Shown here piece after piece: positions 8,561 to 15,829 of a stretch of 64,000 nt of DNA. The stretch comes from Legionellales bacterium (GTDB taxonomy: Bacteria; Pseudomonadota; Gammaproteobacteria; UBA1113). How positions within the stretch are numbered: the first letter of the stretch is position 1; each line of letters opens with the position of its first letter. A program made the position numbers and the translations under genes. The notes below the pieces were generated by a model, which worked only from the letters and a program-made list of their open reading frames with translations, had not been told where the DNA came from and searched no databases. Location: assembly GCA_002709565.1 (NCBI GenBank), contig PAPY01000038.1:1-64000 (forward strand). Direction: 5' to 3'.

Positions 8561-11315
8561 TTGGGGTTCGTTTTGCCGTTGAATCGTTAGCTCCAGCTTC
8601 GGATGCCGGTTGCTCCTCTTGGCGTCTTGGGCTGTGCAAGGGTGAGTCTGGTGCAACAGGGGAACCCTGTGGCCGTGATGATGATTTTTCTTCATTTCCA
8701 CCACCAGGCTTCATCTTATCTCGCTCTCGCTGTTCTCGCCTAAATTCCTCCATCATCCTTTTCATATCTTCTGCAGCGTCTTTTGCCGCCTTTGCATCTG
8801 CCTTTGCTTGTTTGGCTTGCGTCTCTGCTGACTCTGCACGGGTCTCTGCTGACTCTGCTCGGGTCTCCGCTGACCTCGCATCTGCTCTGGCCTGTTTCGC
8901 ATCTGCACTTGCTGTGTCTGCTTTCTTATTAGCCTCAGCTGCTTCACGCCTTGCGACAGCTGACTCTTTTTGATACTGGGCTTTTTCTTGGCGTTCCTGC
9001 TCAAGTTGCTCCTGAAGTCGTTGCTTATACTCTACATCCTCTGCGACCGCCGCTATTGAGGACTGTAACCTGGCCGCATAGTCTTCATTTTTTTCTTTTT
9101 CCGCTCTGTATACAGATTCCGGCACCGTCCCTTGGCTCGCCACGGTCCTCTCAAAAGACTCACCCAATGAGAAATGGAAATCATCGGCTTTCGCTTCAGT
9201 ATAAGCCTTGGTGAAGATATCTAAAACCTCCGCTAACAGTGTTCCTTTGCCTGCACGGTCTGACAATAACTTCAATTTGTCATACAGCTTGTTATCATGA
9301 TATTCACTACCATCAGCCTCACTCAGCAACTGCAAAAGCTCAAAGATTTCTTCTTCATCACTTTTCACTGTTGCCTCATCAACACGATTAACTAACTTAT
9401 ACAGAGGGTAAAGTACGCCGTTCTTCTTACGCTCGTAGTCTTGAATTGCCGGTAACAGCTTTTGCCGCACCTGAACCCAGAGCCCTTGACGGAACGGGCT
9501 CAATGGTGGGCGGTTTAACAAGCCGTAGGGATTGTATTTTTGTATCTGGCGGCTAGAAGCAGACTCAGTGCCACCAACTCGTAACACAGCATCACTCATT
9601 GCTAGGCTCGAAGCGATATTCCTACTGATAGATTTGTCTCGGTTTGTAACCAGTTGCTCTGGCGTCTCGCCATTCAGATTAGGTTGTTGATGATTTGCAC
9701 CACCATGTATAATTAAGCGCGATAGCCACACATCACTACTATCATCTGCCATTGCGGCAACGTAGTGCAACAGGCTGTTACCCTCTTTATCAACCAGCTC
9801 AGCCGGCCTGAACCCGTCGTTATTTTTCATCATTAACAGGTTACGCCAACCATCAACCGGCGTCTCAGTCGAAGAAATATCAAACATCACCGTTTCAAAC
9901 ATATGCATGGCCCATTCAGCATACCCACCTTTTGCAAGCAAATGCAGTATAGTATCACCAGCACGGTTCCGTAACTCAATCAAGGGGACGAGATCACCAC
10001 TGCTAAGTTGCCGGACGCTACAGGTCCAATCAGCCCCTAGCTGTAGTAACTCATGAACTGCAACAGCATTACCTGCTAGTACCGCATACGCAAGCAATGT
10101 CATGCCTACCGCATCGTAGTAGTTCCAGTGCCACATTGGGGAAAAATCACCAATATGTTCTTCACTTGCATCACTATCTGTCTTGTCATCACTATTTGCT
10201 TTTTGCAGCTCATCATGAATTTTCATGGTCAAGAGCCAGTTAGCCTTGTAATCATCTTCAGCAGTAAAACCCTCCAATCTCAAACGAGGATCAGTTGACA
10301 AAATAGTACAGGTTCCACTTCTTTGAGAAGTAGCCGAACGCTCAGAGTGAAGAAGCTGGCTTGAGATACCGCTTGACGTCTCAGACATATCGTCAAGAGG
10401 AATATCCCCAGGCTCTTCCGCAGGTATTAGCTCATTAAAAAATTCAATATCGATATTGAACCGCTCCACCGGCGGTTCATTAACCATTGGTGCCCGAGAT
10501 AATCGGTCGACAAGCCTATCGGCCGCCAGCTGGCTACGCTCTACGGTATCATAAACTTGGCTGGTATGCCCCGCCCTGCTAACATGGGGCAAAGACAGCG
10601 CAGTAATAGTTTTTCTGTAAATAGCAACAATCAACCGCATTTGAGCTCTTGTGTAGTTCTCAGTTTTGTAAATTGCATCAATTGCTTCAGCGTAGTGTGC
10701 TTGAGCCAGATCTCTGAAGGACCCGTTTAATGCTGTTAGACCACCTTCACCGTTTTTTTCAAATTCATTGAGCCTATCGCCCCAAGCCTTTAAAATCTTT
10801 CGCGCTAAGTTTGTCGCATTAATGAGAATTTGACGCCCCATTTTTGTGCGCATGAAGTCTGTTTCTTCGGGAGAAAAGTAAGCCCGCTGCAAGCAAAATG
10901 GCACAAACTTTTTGGGATGACTACCTTTCGCTATTAGCGCTTTTACCTTGAGAAAAGTTCGCTGCTCCCCCTCAGACAAGGTCATTGCACGATGGTCTAC
11001 TGAGCTTTTCGTGCTGGTTGCGCGATCATATTCAAATTGCCCCTCATTAGGTTTGTGCACAGCTTGGCGTGAGCCTATTGGACTCTCTTCACCAGATGAT
11101 ACCTCTACCATAGCAAATGCCTCGTCGCCTGACGATGCACGGCGACGAACCACATTGCTAGGCGGTGCTAGGCTATCGTCTTCGATTTGTGATAGCTCAG
11201 CATGGCTAGCTGAGCCTTGTTGGCTATCATATTCTTCTTGAGTCGTCGTCGCACTACGGCCGGCATCAGCTTCGGGAAAGGATTTGGAACGTGGTTGGTT
11301 ATCATGGTTATCCAT
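8550..11315 (-). CDS. Ankyrin-repeat coiled-coil protein, 921 aa
   Basis: Residues about 397-560 contain degenerate ankyrin repeats, recognisable by motifs such as GMTLLAYAVLAGNAVAVHEL, GDTILHLLAKGG, GNSLLHYVAAM and NGETPEQL. Ankyrin repeats are protein-binding modules and, in host-associated bacteria, are common in proteins that act inside the host. The N-terminal 120 residues are acidic and Ser-rich; about 770-880 is an Ala/Glu-rich coiled coil; the end is Ser/Pro-rich. Residues about 791-898 are encoded by the cassette also found at the end of the next gene downstream. The ATG has AGGAG seven bases upstream. An imperfect inverted repeat with GGCCAG/CTGGCC ends at 11365-11391 lies in its upstream region and could be an operator. 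Its target is not predictable. Confidence 0.85.
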   Translation of the reverse strand: MDNHDNQPRSKSFPEADAGRSATTTQEEYDSQQGSASHAELSQIEDDSLAPPSNVVRRRASSGDEAFAMVEVSSGEESPIGSRQAVHKPNEGQFEYDRATSTKSSVDHRAMTLSEGEQRTFLKVKALIAKGSHPKKFVPFCLQRAYFSPEETDFMRTKMGRQILINATNLARKILKAWGDRLNEFEKNGEGGLTALNGSFRDLAQAHYAEAIDAIYKTENYTRAQMRLIVAIYRKTITALSLPHVSRAGHTSQVYDTVERSQLAADRLVDRLSRAPMVNEPPVERFNIDIEFFNELIPAEEPGDIPLDDMSETSSGISSQLLHSERSATSQRSGTCTILSTDPRLRLEGFTAEDDYKANWLLTMKIHDELQKANSDDKTDSDASEEHIGDFSPMWHWNYYDAVGMTLLAYAVLAGNAVAVHELLQLGADWTCSVRQLSSGDLVPLIELRNRAGDTILHLLAKGGYAEWAMHMFETVMFDISSTETPVDGWRNLLMMKNNDGFRPAELVDKEGNSLLHYVAAMADDSSDVWLSRLIIHGGANHQQPNLNGETPEQLVTNRDKSISRNIASSLAMSDAVLRVGGTESASSRQIQKYNPYGLLNRPPLSPFRQGLWVQVRQKLLPAIQDYERKKNGVLYPLYKLVNRVDEATVKSDEEEIFELLQLLSEADGSEYHDNKLYDKLKLLSDRAGKGTLLAEVLDIFTKAYTEAKADDFHFSLGESFERTVASQGTVPESVYRAEKEKNEDYAARLQSSIAAVAEDVEYKQRLQEQLEQERQEKAQYQKESAVARREAAEANKKADTASADAKQARADARSAETRAESAETRAESAETQAKQAKADAKAAKDAAEDMKRMMEEFRREQRERDKMKPGGGNEEKSSSRPQGSPVAPDSPLHSPRRQEEQPASEAGANDSTAKRTPSPA
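8621..8943 (-). repeat. 323-bp duplicated C-terminal cassette, copy 2
   Basis: Partner of 6268-6590, about 98% identical with no indels. Similarity stops abruptly at the 5' side of the coiled coil, so the unrelated N-terminal parts of the two proteins share one C-terminal module. Confidence 0.85.
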
Positions 11316-11649
11316 GTCGATACTCCTGTTGTGACTATTGTTAATAAAAAATCATTTAATGAGCGGCCAGTCTAACGTTATTTAGCTGGCCAATGCAAGG
11401 GCAAATTTTAAAAAAATTTACCGAACGCTGAGTTTATTTCATTAAATCATATAGTTATCGAAAAAAGTTTTTTTATGCCACCAACTTATTTATTGAATAT
11501 AAAACATTTACCCGAACACCGAGTTTTTTTGTCGCGCAAAAAAATTTATGTTAAAACGCTTGTGTCTGATCTGCCATTATCGTTAGCGCGAAACGTTATG
11601 TTTACTAATAAAAACAGGTCGGCGCCGTAAGTGTACGGCGCAAAAAGAA
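11316..11649. other. Intergenic region and 3' exon of the group II intron
   Basis: There is no gene here. It holds the leader of the ankyrin gene with an inverted repeat at 11365-11391, two imperfect copies of an A/T-rich block containing TTTACC(C)GAAC...GAGTTT (near 11408 and 11508), and a perfect palindrome GCGCCGTA-AGTG-TACGGCGC at 11622-11641 close to the intron 3' junction. On the minus strand the sequence following the intron begins TTCTTTTTG. Confidence 0.45.
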
Positions 11650-11690
11650 GTCGGGTAACAGGATCTCGTCGCCGAGATCCCGCCCCCTAA

Positions 11691-11724
11691 GAACGCAGCG
11701 TGCCACTTTCATGGCACTGCGCTC
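11691..11724 (-). ncRNA. Group II intron domain V
   Basis: A 34-nt hairpin starting GAGCGCAGTGCC, with a GAAA tetraloop and ending GGCACGCTGCGTTC. This is the most conserved catalytic RNA element of group II introns, including the two-base bulge region. The pairing is complete, so the ribozyme core looks intact. Confidence 0.85.
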
Positions 11725-11778
11725 AAGCCTTTATAAGACTGCTATGCAATCCAGCTCAACGTGCATCTAACGCTATTG

Positions 11779-13266
11779 TTATAAGGACCATGCTAGTTCC
11801 ACCATCCATTCTTGTTGACCAATACTGTAACGTCTTGAGCGACGTCTGAAATAGTCAACGTACTCTGGATCAAACGGTGTTGCTTTGCCTATTACCTTGG
11901 TGTACCGACGAATGGGAACATGAACTAGCTTAAACAAGTCATGATTTTTCCACTCGCCATGCTTATCCTGTACTCTTGCATAAAATATCCAATTTCGAAA
12001 TAACTCAGAACGGAAATAGGTTTTCCTAATCCAAGCAATGTTCTTCTTTGGATGTCGCCTAACTGTCCATTTAGCCAAGGCACAGTATACACAGTCGTCT
12101 ATATATGAAAAAGTTTGCTTTGATACCACACTGCGGTAGTAGTAACACCAACCTCTCAACACCGGATTCAAGCATTTGATTAACACACTCGTTTCTTGGC
12201 CCACATAATGCTTTATTATATTGCGGGCTTTCTCCAATAGCCTTTTTATACTTTCCTTTGTTGGCTTTATCAGTAACTTTCCATCATACTTGCGGATGTT
12301 GAAACCGAGAAAATCAAAACCTTGATCGATTGAGGTAATGGCTGTCTTTTCCCTTGATAACGTTAATCCTCTTTCCATGAGAAACTCTTCTACTACTGGT
12401 TTGACTTCATCCTCCAGGACTTCTTTTGAGATCCCAGTAATAATAAAGTCATCAGCATACCTCACCACATTGATCCGATGGCCCCGTGGTCGGACTGCAT
12501 TAGCAACTGCCTCCAGCCCATCGAGTGCCATATTGGCTAATGTTGGTGATATGATGCCACCTTGTGGCGTTCCCTCCTTGCTCGGATACCATATGTTTTT
12601 ATCCATAAACCCAGCTTCTAGCCATTGCTTTAGTACTGCCTTGTCCAATGGGATATTAGCGAGTAACCACGAATGGCTAATTTGATCAAAGCATGCTTTG
12701 ATGTCTCCCTCCAATACCCAGTGTGCAGATTGTTTATGGCACAGTACCCGAAAGCACTGCTCTATCGCGTCATTGGTACTTCTCATCCGGCGAAATCCGT
12801 ATGAGTTGGGATCTGCCCGGGTTTCTGCTATCGGTTCCAGAGCCTGCAAGTATAGCGCCTGCATCGCTCGGTCCTTGATAGTAGGGATACCCAAAGGGCG
12901 TCGCTTCCCATTTTTCTTAGGAATGTAAACTCGCCGGAGTGGTTGCGCACGATAGCCTTTGCGTTTCAACGACTGACTCAGTTGCGACTTTTGCCTTGGT
13001 GTTTCACAGCGTTTGCCATCAACACCCGCTGTTTTCGAACCACGGTTTTCAGTCACTCGCTTCACGGCAAGCAACTTGGCCTGGTACGAGTGCGTGAGCA
13101 ACCATTGTAACGCTTTGACTTTTCCAAATCGTTTTTCACGTTCAGCCTTCGCAATACGCATCTGCAGTCGAGTTACAAAAGACTCTACCTTTGGCCAATC
13201 AATGGCTTCCCAGGCATTCGATTTTGCTGGTGGTGCACCAACAGTGGATTGTTCCAATGTCGTCAT
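11779..13266 (-). CDS. Group II intron reverse transcriptase/maturase
   Basis: A 495-aa intron-encoded protein. It has the N-terminal RT-0 region, the RT domain with the catalytic YADD box near residue 270 (RYADDFIITG), PQGG (TPQGGIISP) and the C-terminal maturase (GIIM) motif around LNPVLRGWCYYYR. It binds its own intron RNA to help splicing and copies it into DNA on insertion. Full-length relatives continue after a VPIRRHTK-like motif into an HNH endonuclease with paired CxxC; here the protein ends about 40 residues after VPIRRYTK and no HNH is present, so target cleavage in cis is not expected. I chose the ATG at 13266, which has GGAGG at good spacing, over the upstream ATG at 13284. Confidence 0.9.
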   Translation of the reverse strand: MTTLEQSTVGAPPAKSNAWEAIDWPKVESFVTRLQMRIAKAEREKRFGKVKALQWLLTHSYQAKLLAVKRVTENRGSKTAGVDGKRCETPRQKSQLSQSLKRKGYRAQPLRRVYIPKKNGKRRPLGIPTIKDRAMQALYLQALEPIAETRADPNSYGFRRMRSTNDAIEQCFRVLCHKQSAHWVLEGDIKACFDQISHSWLLANIPLDKAVLKQWLEAGFMDKNIWYPSKEGTPQGGIISPTLANMALDGLEAVANAVRPRGHRINVVRYADDFIITGISKEVLEDEVKPVVEEFLMERGLTLSREKTAITSIDQGFDFLGFNIRKYDGKLLIKPTKESIKRLLEKARNIIKHYVGQETSVLIKCLNPVLRGWCYYYRSVVSKQTFSYIDDCVYCALAKWTVRRHPKKNIAWIRKTYFRSELFRNWIFYARVQDKHGEWKNHDLFKLVHVPIRRYTKVIGKATPFDPEYVDYFRRRSRRYSIGQQEWMVELAWSL

Positions 13267-14020
13267 TTGCTTTCCTCCATTCATTCAATTCTACAAACTA
13301 TCTTGCGATTAAAGACCAGTCGGAAGTGGGCATACTTTCGTAGTGGGCATATGCCTTATCCGCACCATTACAGCACGGCATTCGCTTTTTCCGACCTCCT
13401 CTACCTGCATACCCATCGGGACTCTTTGCAGGGCCCCTACTCAAAGAGAGGTATACAGGCTTACCCTGTTCCAGGCGATTGACTATAAGCAGGTTAGGCT
13501 CCTTCATTACACCGGTGGGTTAGATCCGTGTAGCATGAGTGCACAACACACTAGCCCATCCCACGTACCATTTTGGTTCAAGCCTATCAGCAACTTTGGC
13601 TTGTCGACAGTCACGATGCTTTTGAAGATTCACTTACATTAGCCATACTGCTTGACCCTAGCTCCTTACCGTCTTGATGCTGACAGCGTTGAGTTAGTCT
13701 CACAACTCACTCTCCTAGATAAGCTACAGGCCGCATTGTCCCCAGAGCTTCACACCAGACCGTTACCAGTCTCGCATGTCTGGGTAGGGTACCGATGACG
13801 GAACATCGGGTTACATACCGCTTGTCGAAATTCTCATCTTGTGCTAGCCTCTCGGCTATTGACGATACCAAAAGAGATGTCCCCTTTGGAAACCCCATCA
13901 GTAGTCTGCCCACCAATGCGATAATTTCTTCGCGCCGTTGTAACAATCAATCACATAGCTTCAGGTCGCACGTGGCACACCTGTCGCAGCTATCGTTGCA
14001 GATCTTAAACCGAGTTTTTA
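13267..14020. other. Group II intron 5' RNA domains plus 5' exon
   Basis: Positions 13267-13971 are the non-coding domains I-III and start of IV of the intron; open frames in this part (for example 13707-13946) are not supported by ribosome sites or protein-like composition. Positions 13972-14020 are exon sequence before the insertion point, with no visible gene or clear hairpin. Confidence 0.6.
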
Positions 14021-14233
14021 CTATGAACAACCTAGCTCATCTAAAATTTCTTTTTTTAGTTTTCCAGAAAGGTCTGGATAAAAACTCCAGTTTTCTGAAA
14101 CACTTTCAGCTCGACCTTCAAGCCACCCGAGATCATTATCATCAATAATATTTTTAGAAAAGATTTTTTTCTTATCACGGCTAATGTAAAGCCTTCTCTT
14201 CGGGTGGAATCTATAGCCGTTTTTTTCTAGCAA
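14021..14233 (-). CDS. Small ORF, unknown, possible frameshift extension
   Basis: Encodes about 70 residues, basic at the start (YRFHPKRRLYISRDKKK) and acidic/aromatic later, with no family I recognise. The only available start is a TTG overlapping the stop codon of the preceding ORF (TTGCTAG). Immediately before it lies a run of nine A. In the present reading the upstream ORF terminates just after that run, and one extra A, or a ribosomal -1 shift on A-AAA-AAG, would fuse the two into one protein of about 160 residues. So it may be the second half of a frameshifted or programmed-frameshift gene. Confidence 0.45.
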   Translation of the reverse strand: MLEKNGYRFHPKRRLYISRDKKKIFSKNIIDDNDLGWLEGRAESVSENWSFYPDLSGKLKKEILDELGCS

Positions 14234-14490
14234 TTCTTTTTTTTTACGTTCATTCTGATCTCCTCGATTAGATGACTCGGAATTGGAATAAATATACCTT
14301 TGCCCCCTTGCTTGCCCCGAGGTAATTTTTCACCCGGCCCAATAGTAATAATTTCATCTGGCCAATGGTCTGGACCTTGATTAATATCTTCAATATCTAC
14401 ATAATCACCTTCAGGAGGAACACCTCCTGATTCATACGTTTCATACTGACTCCCCAGCAATATTCGGTGTATTTGTTCTAGTGTCTGCAT
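14227..14490 (-). CDS. Hypothetical protein, 87 aa
   Basis: The ATG at 14490 (protein begins MQTLEQIHRILL) has AAGGGG about six bases upstream and is preferred over an upstream in-frame start at 14556. The product contains a Gly/Pro-rich acidic middle (GGVPPEGDYVDIEDINQG) and a basic end (KLPRGKQGGKG, then MNVKKKNC). I do not recognise the family. The stop codon lies just after a nine-A run, and the adjoining ORF is in the frame reached by a -1 shift. The pair lies between the group II intron and the tRNA-Thr gene; it could be a remnant of a polymorphic-toxin-like or other accessory gene, but nothing proves this. Confidence 0.5.
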   Translation of the reverse strand: MQTLEQIHRILLGSQYETYESGGVPPEGDYVDIEDINQGPDHWPDEIITIGPGEKLPRGKQGGKGIFIPIPSHLIEEIRMNVKKKNC

Positions 14491-14655
14491 AACAATCCCC
14501 TTATTTCTTATCGTAAGAATTAAAGTATAGATGTCGGAATCATCGGTGATGGCCAACCCTATTGAACTATCTATTATTTGCGCGCCATTGATGGCTAAGA
14601 TGAAAAATAATTCGTGTTTAATTTGTTTTTTATGAGCAAGCTACCTAGAAAATCT

Positions 14656-14691
14656 AGTTTTATTAGGCATATCTGATTTTATTAGGCAGTG
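14656..14691. repeat. TTTTATTAGGCA direct repeat pair
   Basis: Two copies of TTTTATTAGGCA lie 18 bp apart near the intact tRNA-Thr. They resemble the TTTTATTAGACAG end of the 33-bp repeats at 344 and 6066, which suggests one repeat family scattered through this block. Confidence 0.4.
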
Positions 14692-14746
14692 CCAAAAATA
14701 TGCACACACAAATACCGGGTTAACCCATTGATTTTAAAGGAAATTT

Positions 14747-14822
14747 TGGTGCCGGAGATGTGAATCGAACACACGACCTACTGATTACGAGTCAGTTGCT
14801 CTACCGACTGAGCTACTCCGGC
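14747..14822 (-). tRNA. tRNA-Thr (anticodon CGT)
   Basis: A 76-nt cloverleaf: acceptor stem GCCGGAG/CTCCGGC, D-arm with AGCTCAGTCGGTAGAGC, anticodon arm CTGA-CTCGTAA-TCAG, T-loop TTCGATT, and CCA encoded at the 3' end. The anticodon CGT reads the threonine codon ACG. It marks the border between the accessory block and the pil locus. A strong promoter lies just upstream. Confidence 0.95.
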
Positions 14823-14851
14823 GCTGACTCAGGCTCATGACTGGCGCCAGA

Positions 14852-14880
14852 ATTATAGTGAAGCTATAACAGAAAGGCAA
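14852..14880 (-). promoter_or_regulatory. Promoter of tRNA-Thr
   Basis: Minus strand TTGCCT, 17 bases, TATAAT; the -10 ends about 30 bp upstream of the mature tRNA 5' end. Confidence 0.7.
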
Positions 14881-15280
14881 AACGCCTCGACTGCCGGACA
14901 TTTCTATTTAGCAGCAACAAACGCCTCGACAAACAAAATAGCCGATAATCGCTGACTTGAAATCGTACACTGACAAAAATTGTCACAATGTGACAAATTC
15001 GCCCGAATTGCGCCACACGAATATAGAAATTTTTACACTTGCTAAATTTATTGCCCACCTAGCATCTAACATTTTTATTATTTATTATTAAAAATCAATA
15101 AGTTAACGAATTTTTTCATCATTCATTCCTAATCAACCAAACTGGCACGGGACTTGAATGATCAGGGTAAGAACTATGTCGTGTCGCGGAATTTAGTAAA
15201 TTCCTTGCAATACGGGGGTAAGTGGCTTATAAACAGATTAGGAGTAACTTCCTAACCTATTGTTTTAAAAGGAGTCTGAG
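14881..15280. other. Intergenic region between tRNA-Thr and pilA
   Basis: There is no gene. Two copies of AACGCCTCGAC occur near 14880 and 14930. The sigma-54-type promoter of pilA is at 15143-15158. The about 110-bp transcribed leader before pilA ends in the ribosome site AAAAGGAG. Confidence 0.5.
15143..15158 (+). promoter_or_regulatory. Sigma-54-type promoter of pilA
   Basis: TGGCAC, five bases, TTGAA: this matches the -24/-12 consensus TGGCAC-N5-TTGCA with one change. Type IV pilin genes of Pseudomonas and relatives are transcribed by RpoN with PilR, so the site fits its gene. Start of transcription would be near 15170. Confidence 0.65.
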
Positions 15281-15691
15281 ATGAAATATTTAACGAGAAG
15301 CGCTCAAAAAGGTTTTACCTTGATCGAGCTTATGATTACCATCGCCATTGTCGGTATTCTGGCGGCAATTGCGATACCTACCTACTTGAGCTATACGGAA
15401 AGCGCGCGGTTTACGGAAGTTATTAACCAGGCATCTGCCTATAAATCATCGGTGGCAGCATGTATTCAGTCTACTGGCGCTGCTGCTGGTTGTAATAATG
15501 CGACCAATGGTATTCCAGCAGCCCAAGGTGCGGCAGGTAACGTAGCCAGTGTCACCATCGCCAATGGCGTTATTACAGGTACTGCTCAAAACTTGAACCA
15601 AGCCTACACCTACATTCTCACACCAACAAATAATGCGGGGTTTGTAACTTGGACCGTCGGGGGTACTTGTCTAGCAGCAGGTGTCTGCTAA
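15281..15691 (+). CDS. pilA: Type IV major pilin
   Basis: This 136-aa prepilin has a short basic leader ([11 protein letters not shown]) cleaved before Phe11, then the hallmark [20 protein letters not shown] helix with the Glu at mature position 5. PilD would cut and methylate it, and PilB/PilC would assemble it into the fibre used for adhesion, twitching and DNA uptake. The globular domain is small and Ala/Gly/Thr-rich and has four cysteines, two near the start of the domain and two at the very end, which could form disulfides. AAAAGGAG precedes the ATG. A sigma-54 promoter lies upstream and a strong terminator follows, so it is probably transcribed alone at high level, ahead of pilB-pilC-pilD. 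Confidence 0.95.
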   Translation: MKYLTRSAQKGFTLIELMITIAIVGILAAIAIPTYLSYTESARFTEVINQASAYKSSVAACIQSTGAAAGCNNATNGIPAAQGAAGNVASVTIANGVITGTAQNLNQAYTYILTPTNNAGFVTWTVGGTCLAAGVC

Positions 15692-15706
15692 TTCAGCCAA
15701 AATCAG

Positions 15707-15745
15707 CCAATAGTGGGGACTCTCCCCACTATTGGTGTTTTCTTG
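15707..15745 (+). terminator. Rho-independent terminator of pilA
   Basis: A perfect 13-bp stem (CCAATAGTGGGGA and its complement) with a CTC loop, followed by TGTTTTCTTG. It lies 16 bp beyond the pilA stop. Confidence 0.8.
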
Positions 15746-15829
15746 TATAACCAATTCATTTTTCTTGCATTTTCCTGCCAAATCGCGAACTATTGGACTA
15801 TCCTTAATTAAGAACGGTTTAGAACAATA

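Larger units (their letters stand above)
11650..13971 (-). mobile_element. Group II intron, complete (about 2.3 kb)
   Basis: Read on the minus strand, the element begins GTGCGACC at 13971, the usual group II 5' terminus. It carries about 700 nt of structured non-coding RNA, a reverse transcriptase/maturase gene and a textbook domain V at 11691-11724. A domain VI stem follows (GGATCTCG/CGAGATCC), and the element ends ACCCGAC at 11650 with the branch-point A seven bases from the end. Group II introns splice themselves out of RNA and move by reverse transcription at a DNA target. This copy lies between small ORFs and the ankyrin gene and does not interrupt a recognisable coding region; its 5' exon starts about 50 bp after the stop of the small ORF at 14021. 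Exact ends are from motif reading only. Confidence 0.8.

Noticed and set aside
8762-9004. Basic, Gln/Arg-rich ORFs in the coiled-coil region
   Set aside because: Alternative-frame reading of the low-complexity repeat; arises automatically from the 21-bp repeated codons.
11622-11641. Perfect GCGCCGTA palindrome as a terminator
   Set aside because: No T-run directly follows in either direction; kept only as a palindrome near the intron junction.
13298-13946. Several ORFs on both strands upstream of the intron reverse transcriptase
   Set aside because: They lie in the structured RNA domains of the group II intron and have no ribosome sites or recognisable products.
11650-13971. Class C (terminator-inserting) group II intron
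   Set aside because: The 3' exon starts T-rich, but there is no hairpin in the 5' exon, and the protein is longer than usual for class C and ends in a remnant of the HNH-bearing type.
14864-15058. 64-aa minus-strand ORF before pilA
   Set aside because: Overlaps the tRNA-Thr promoter, has no ribosome site and a random-looking composition.
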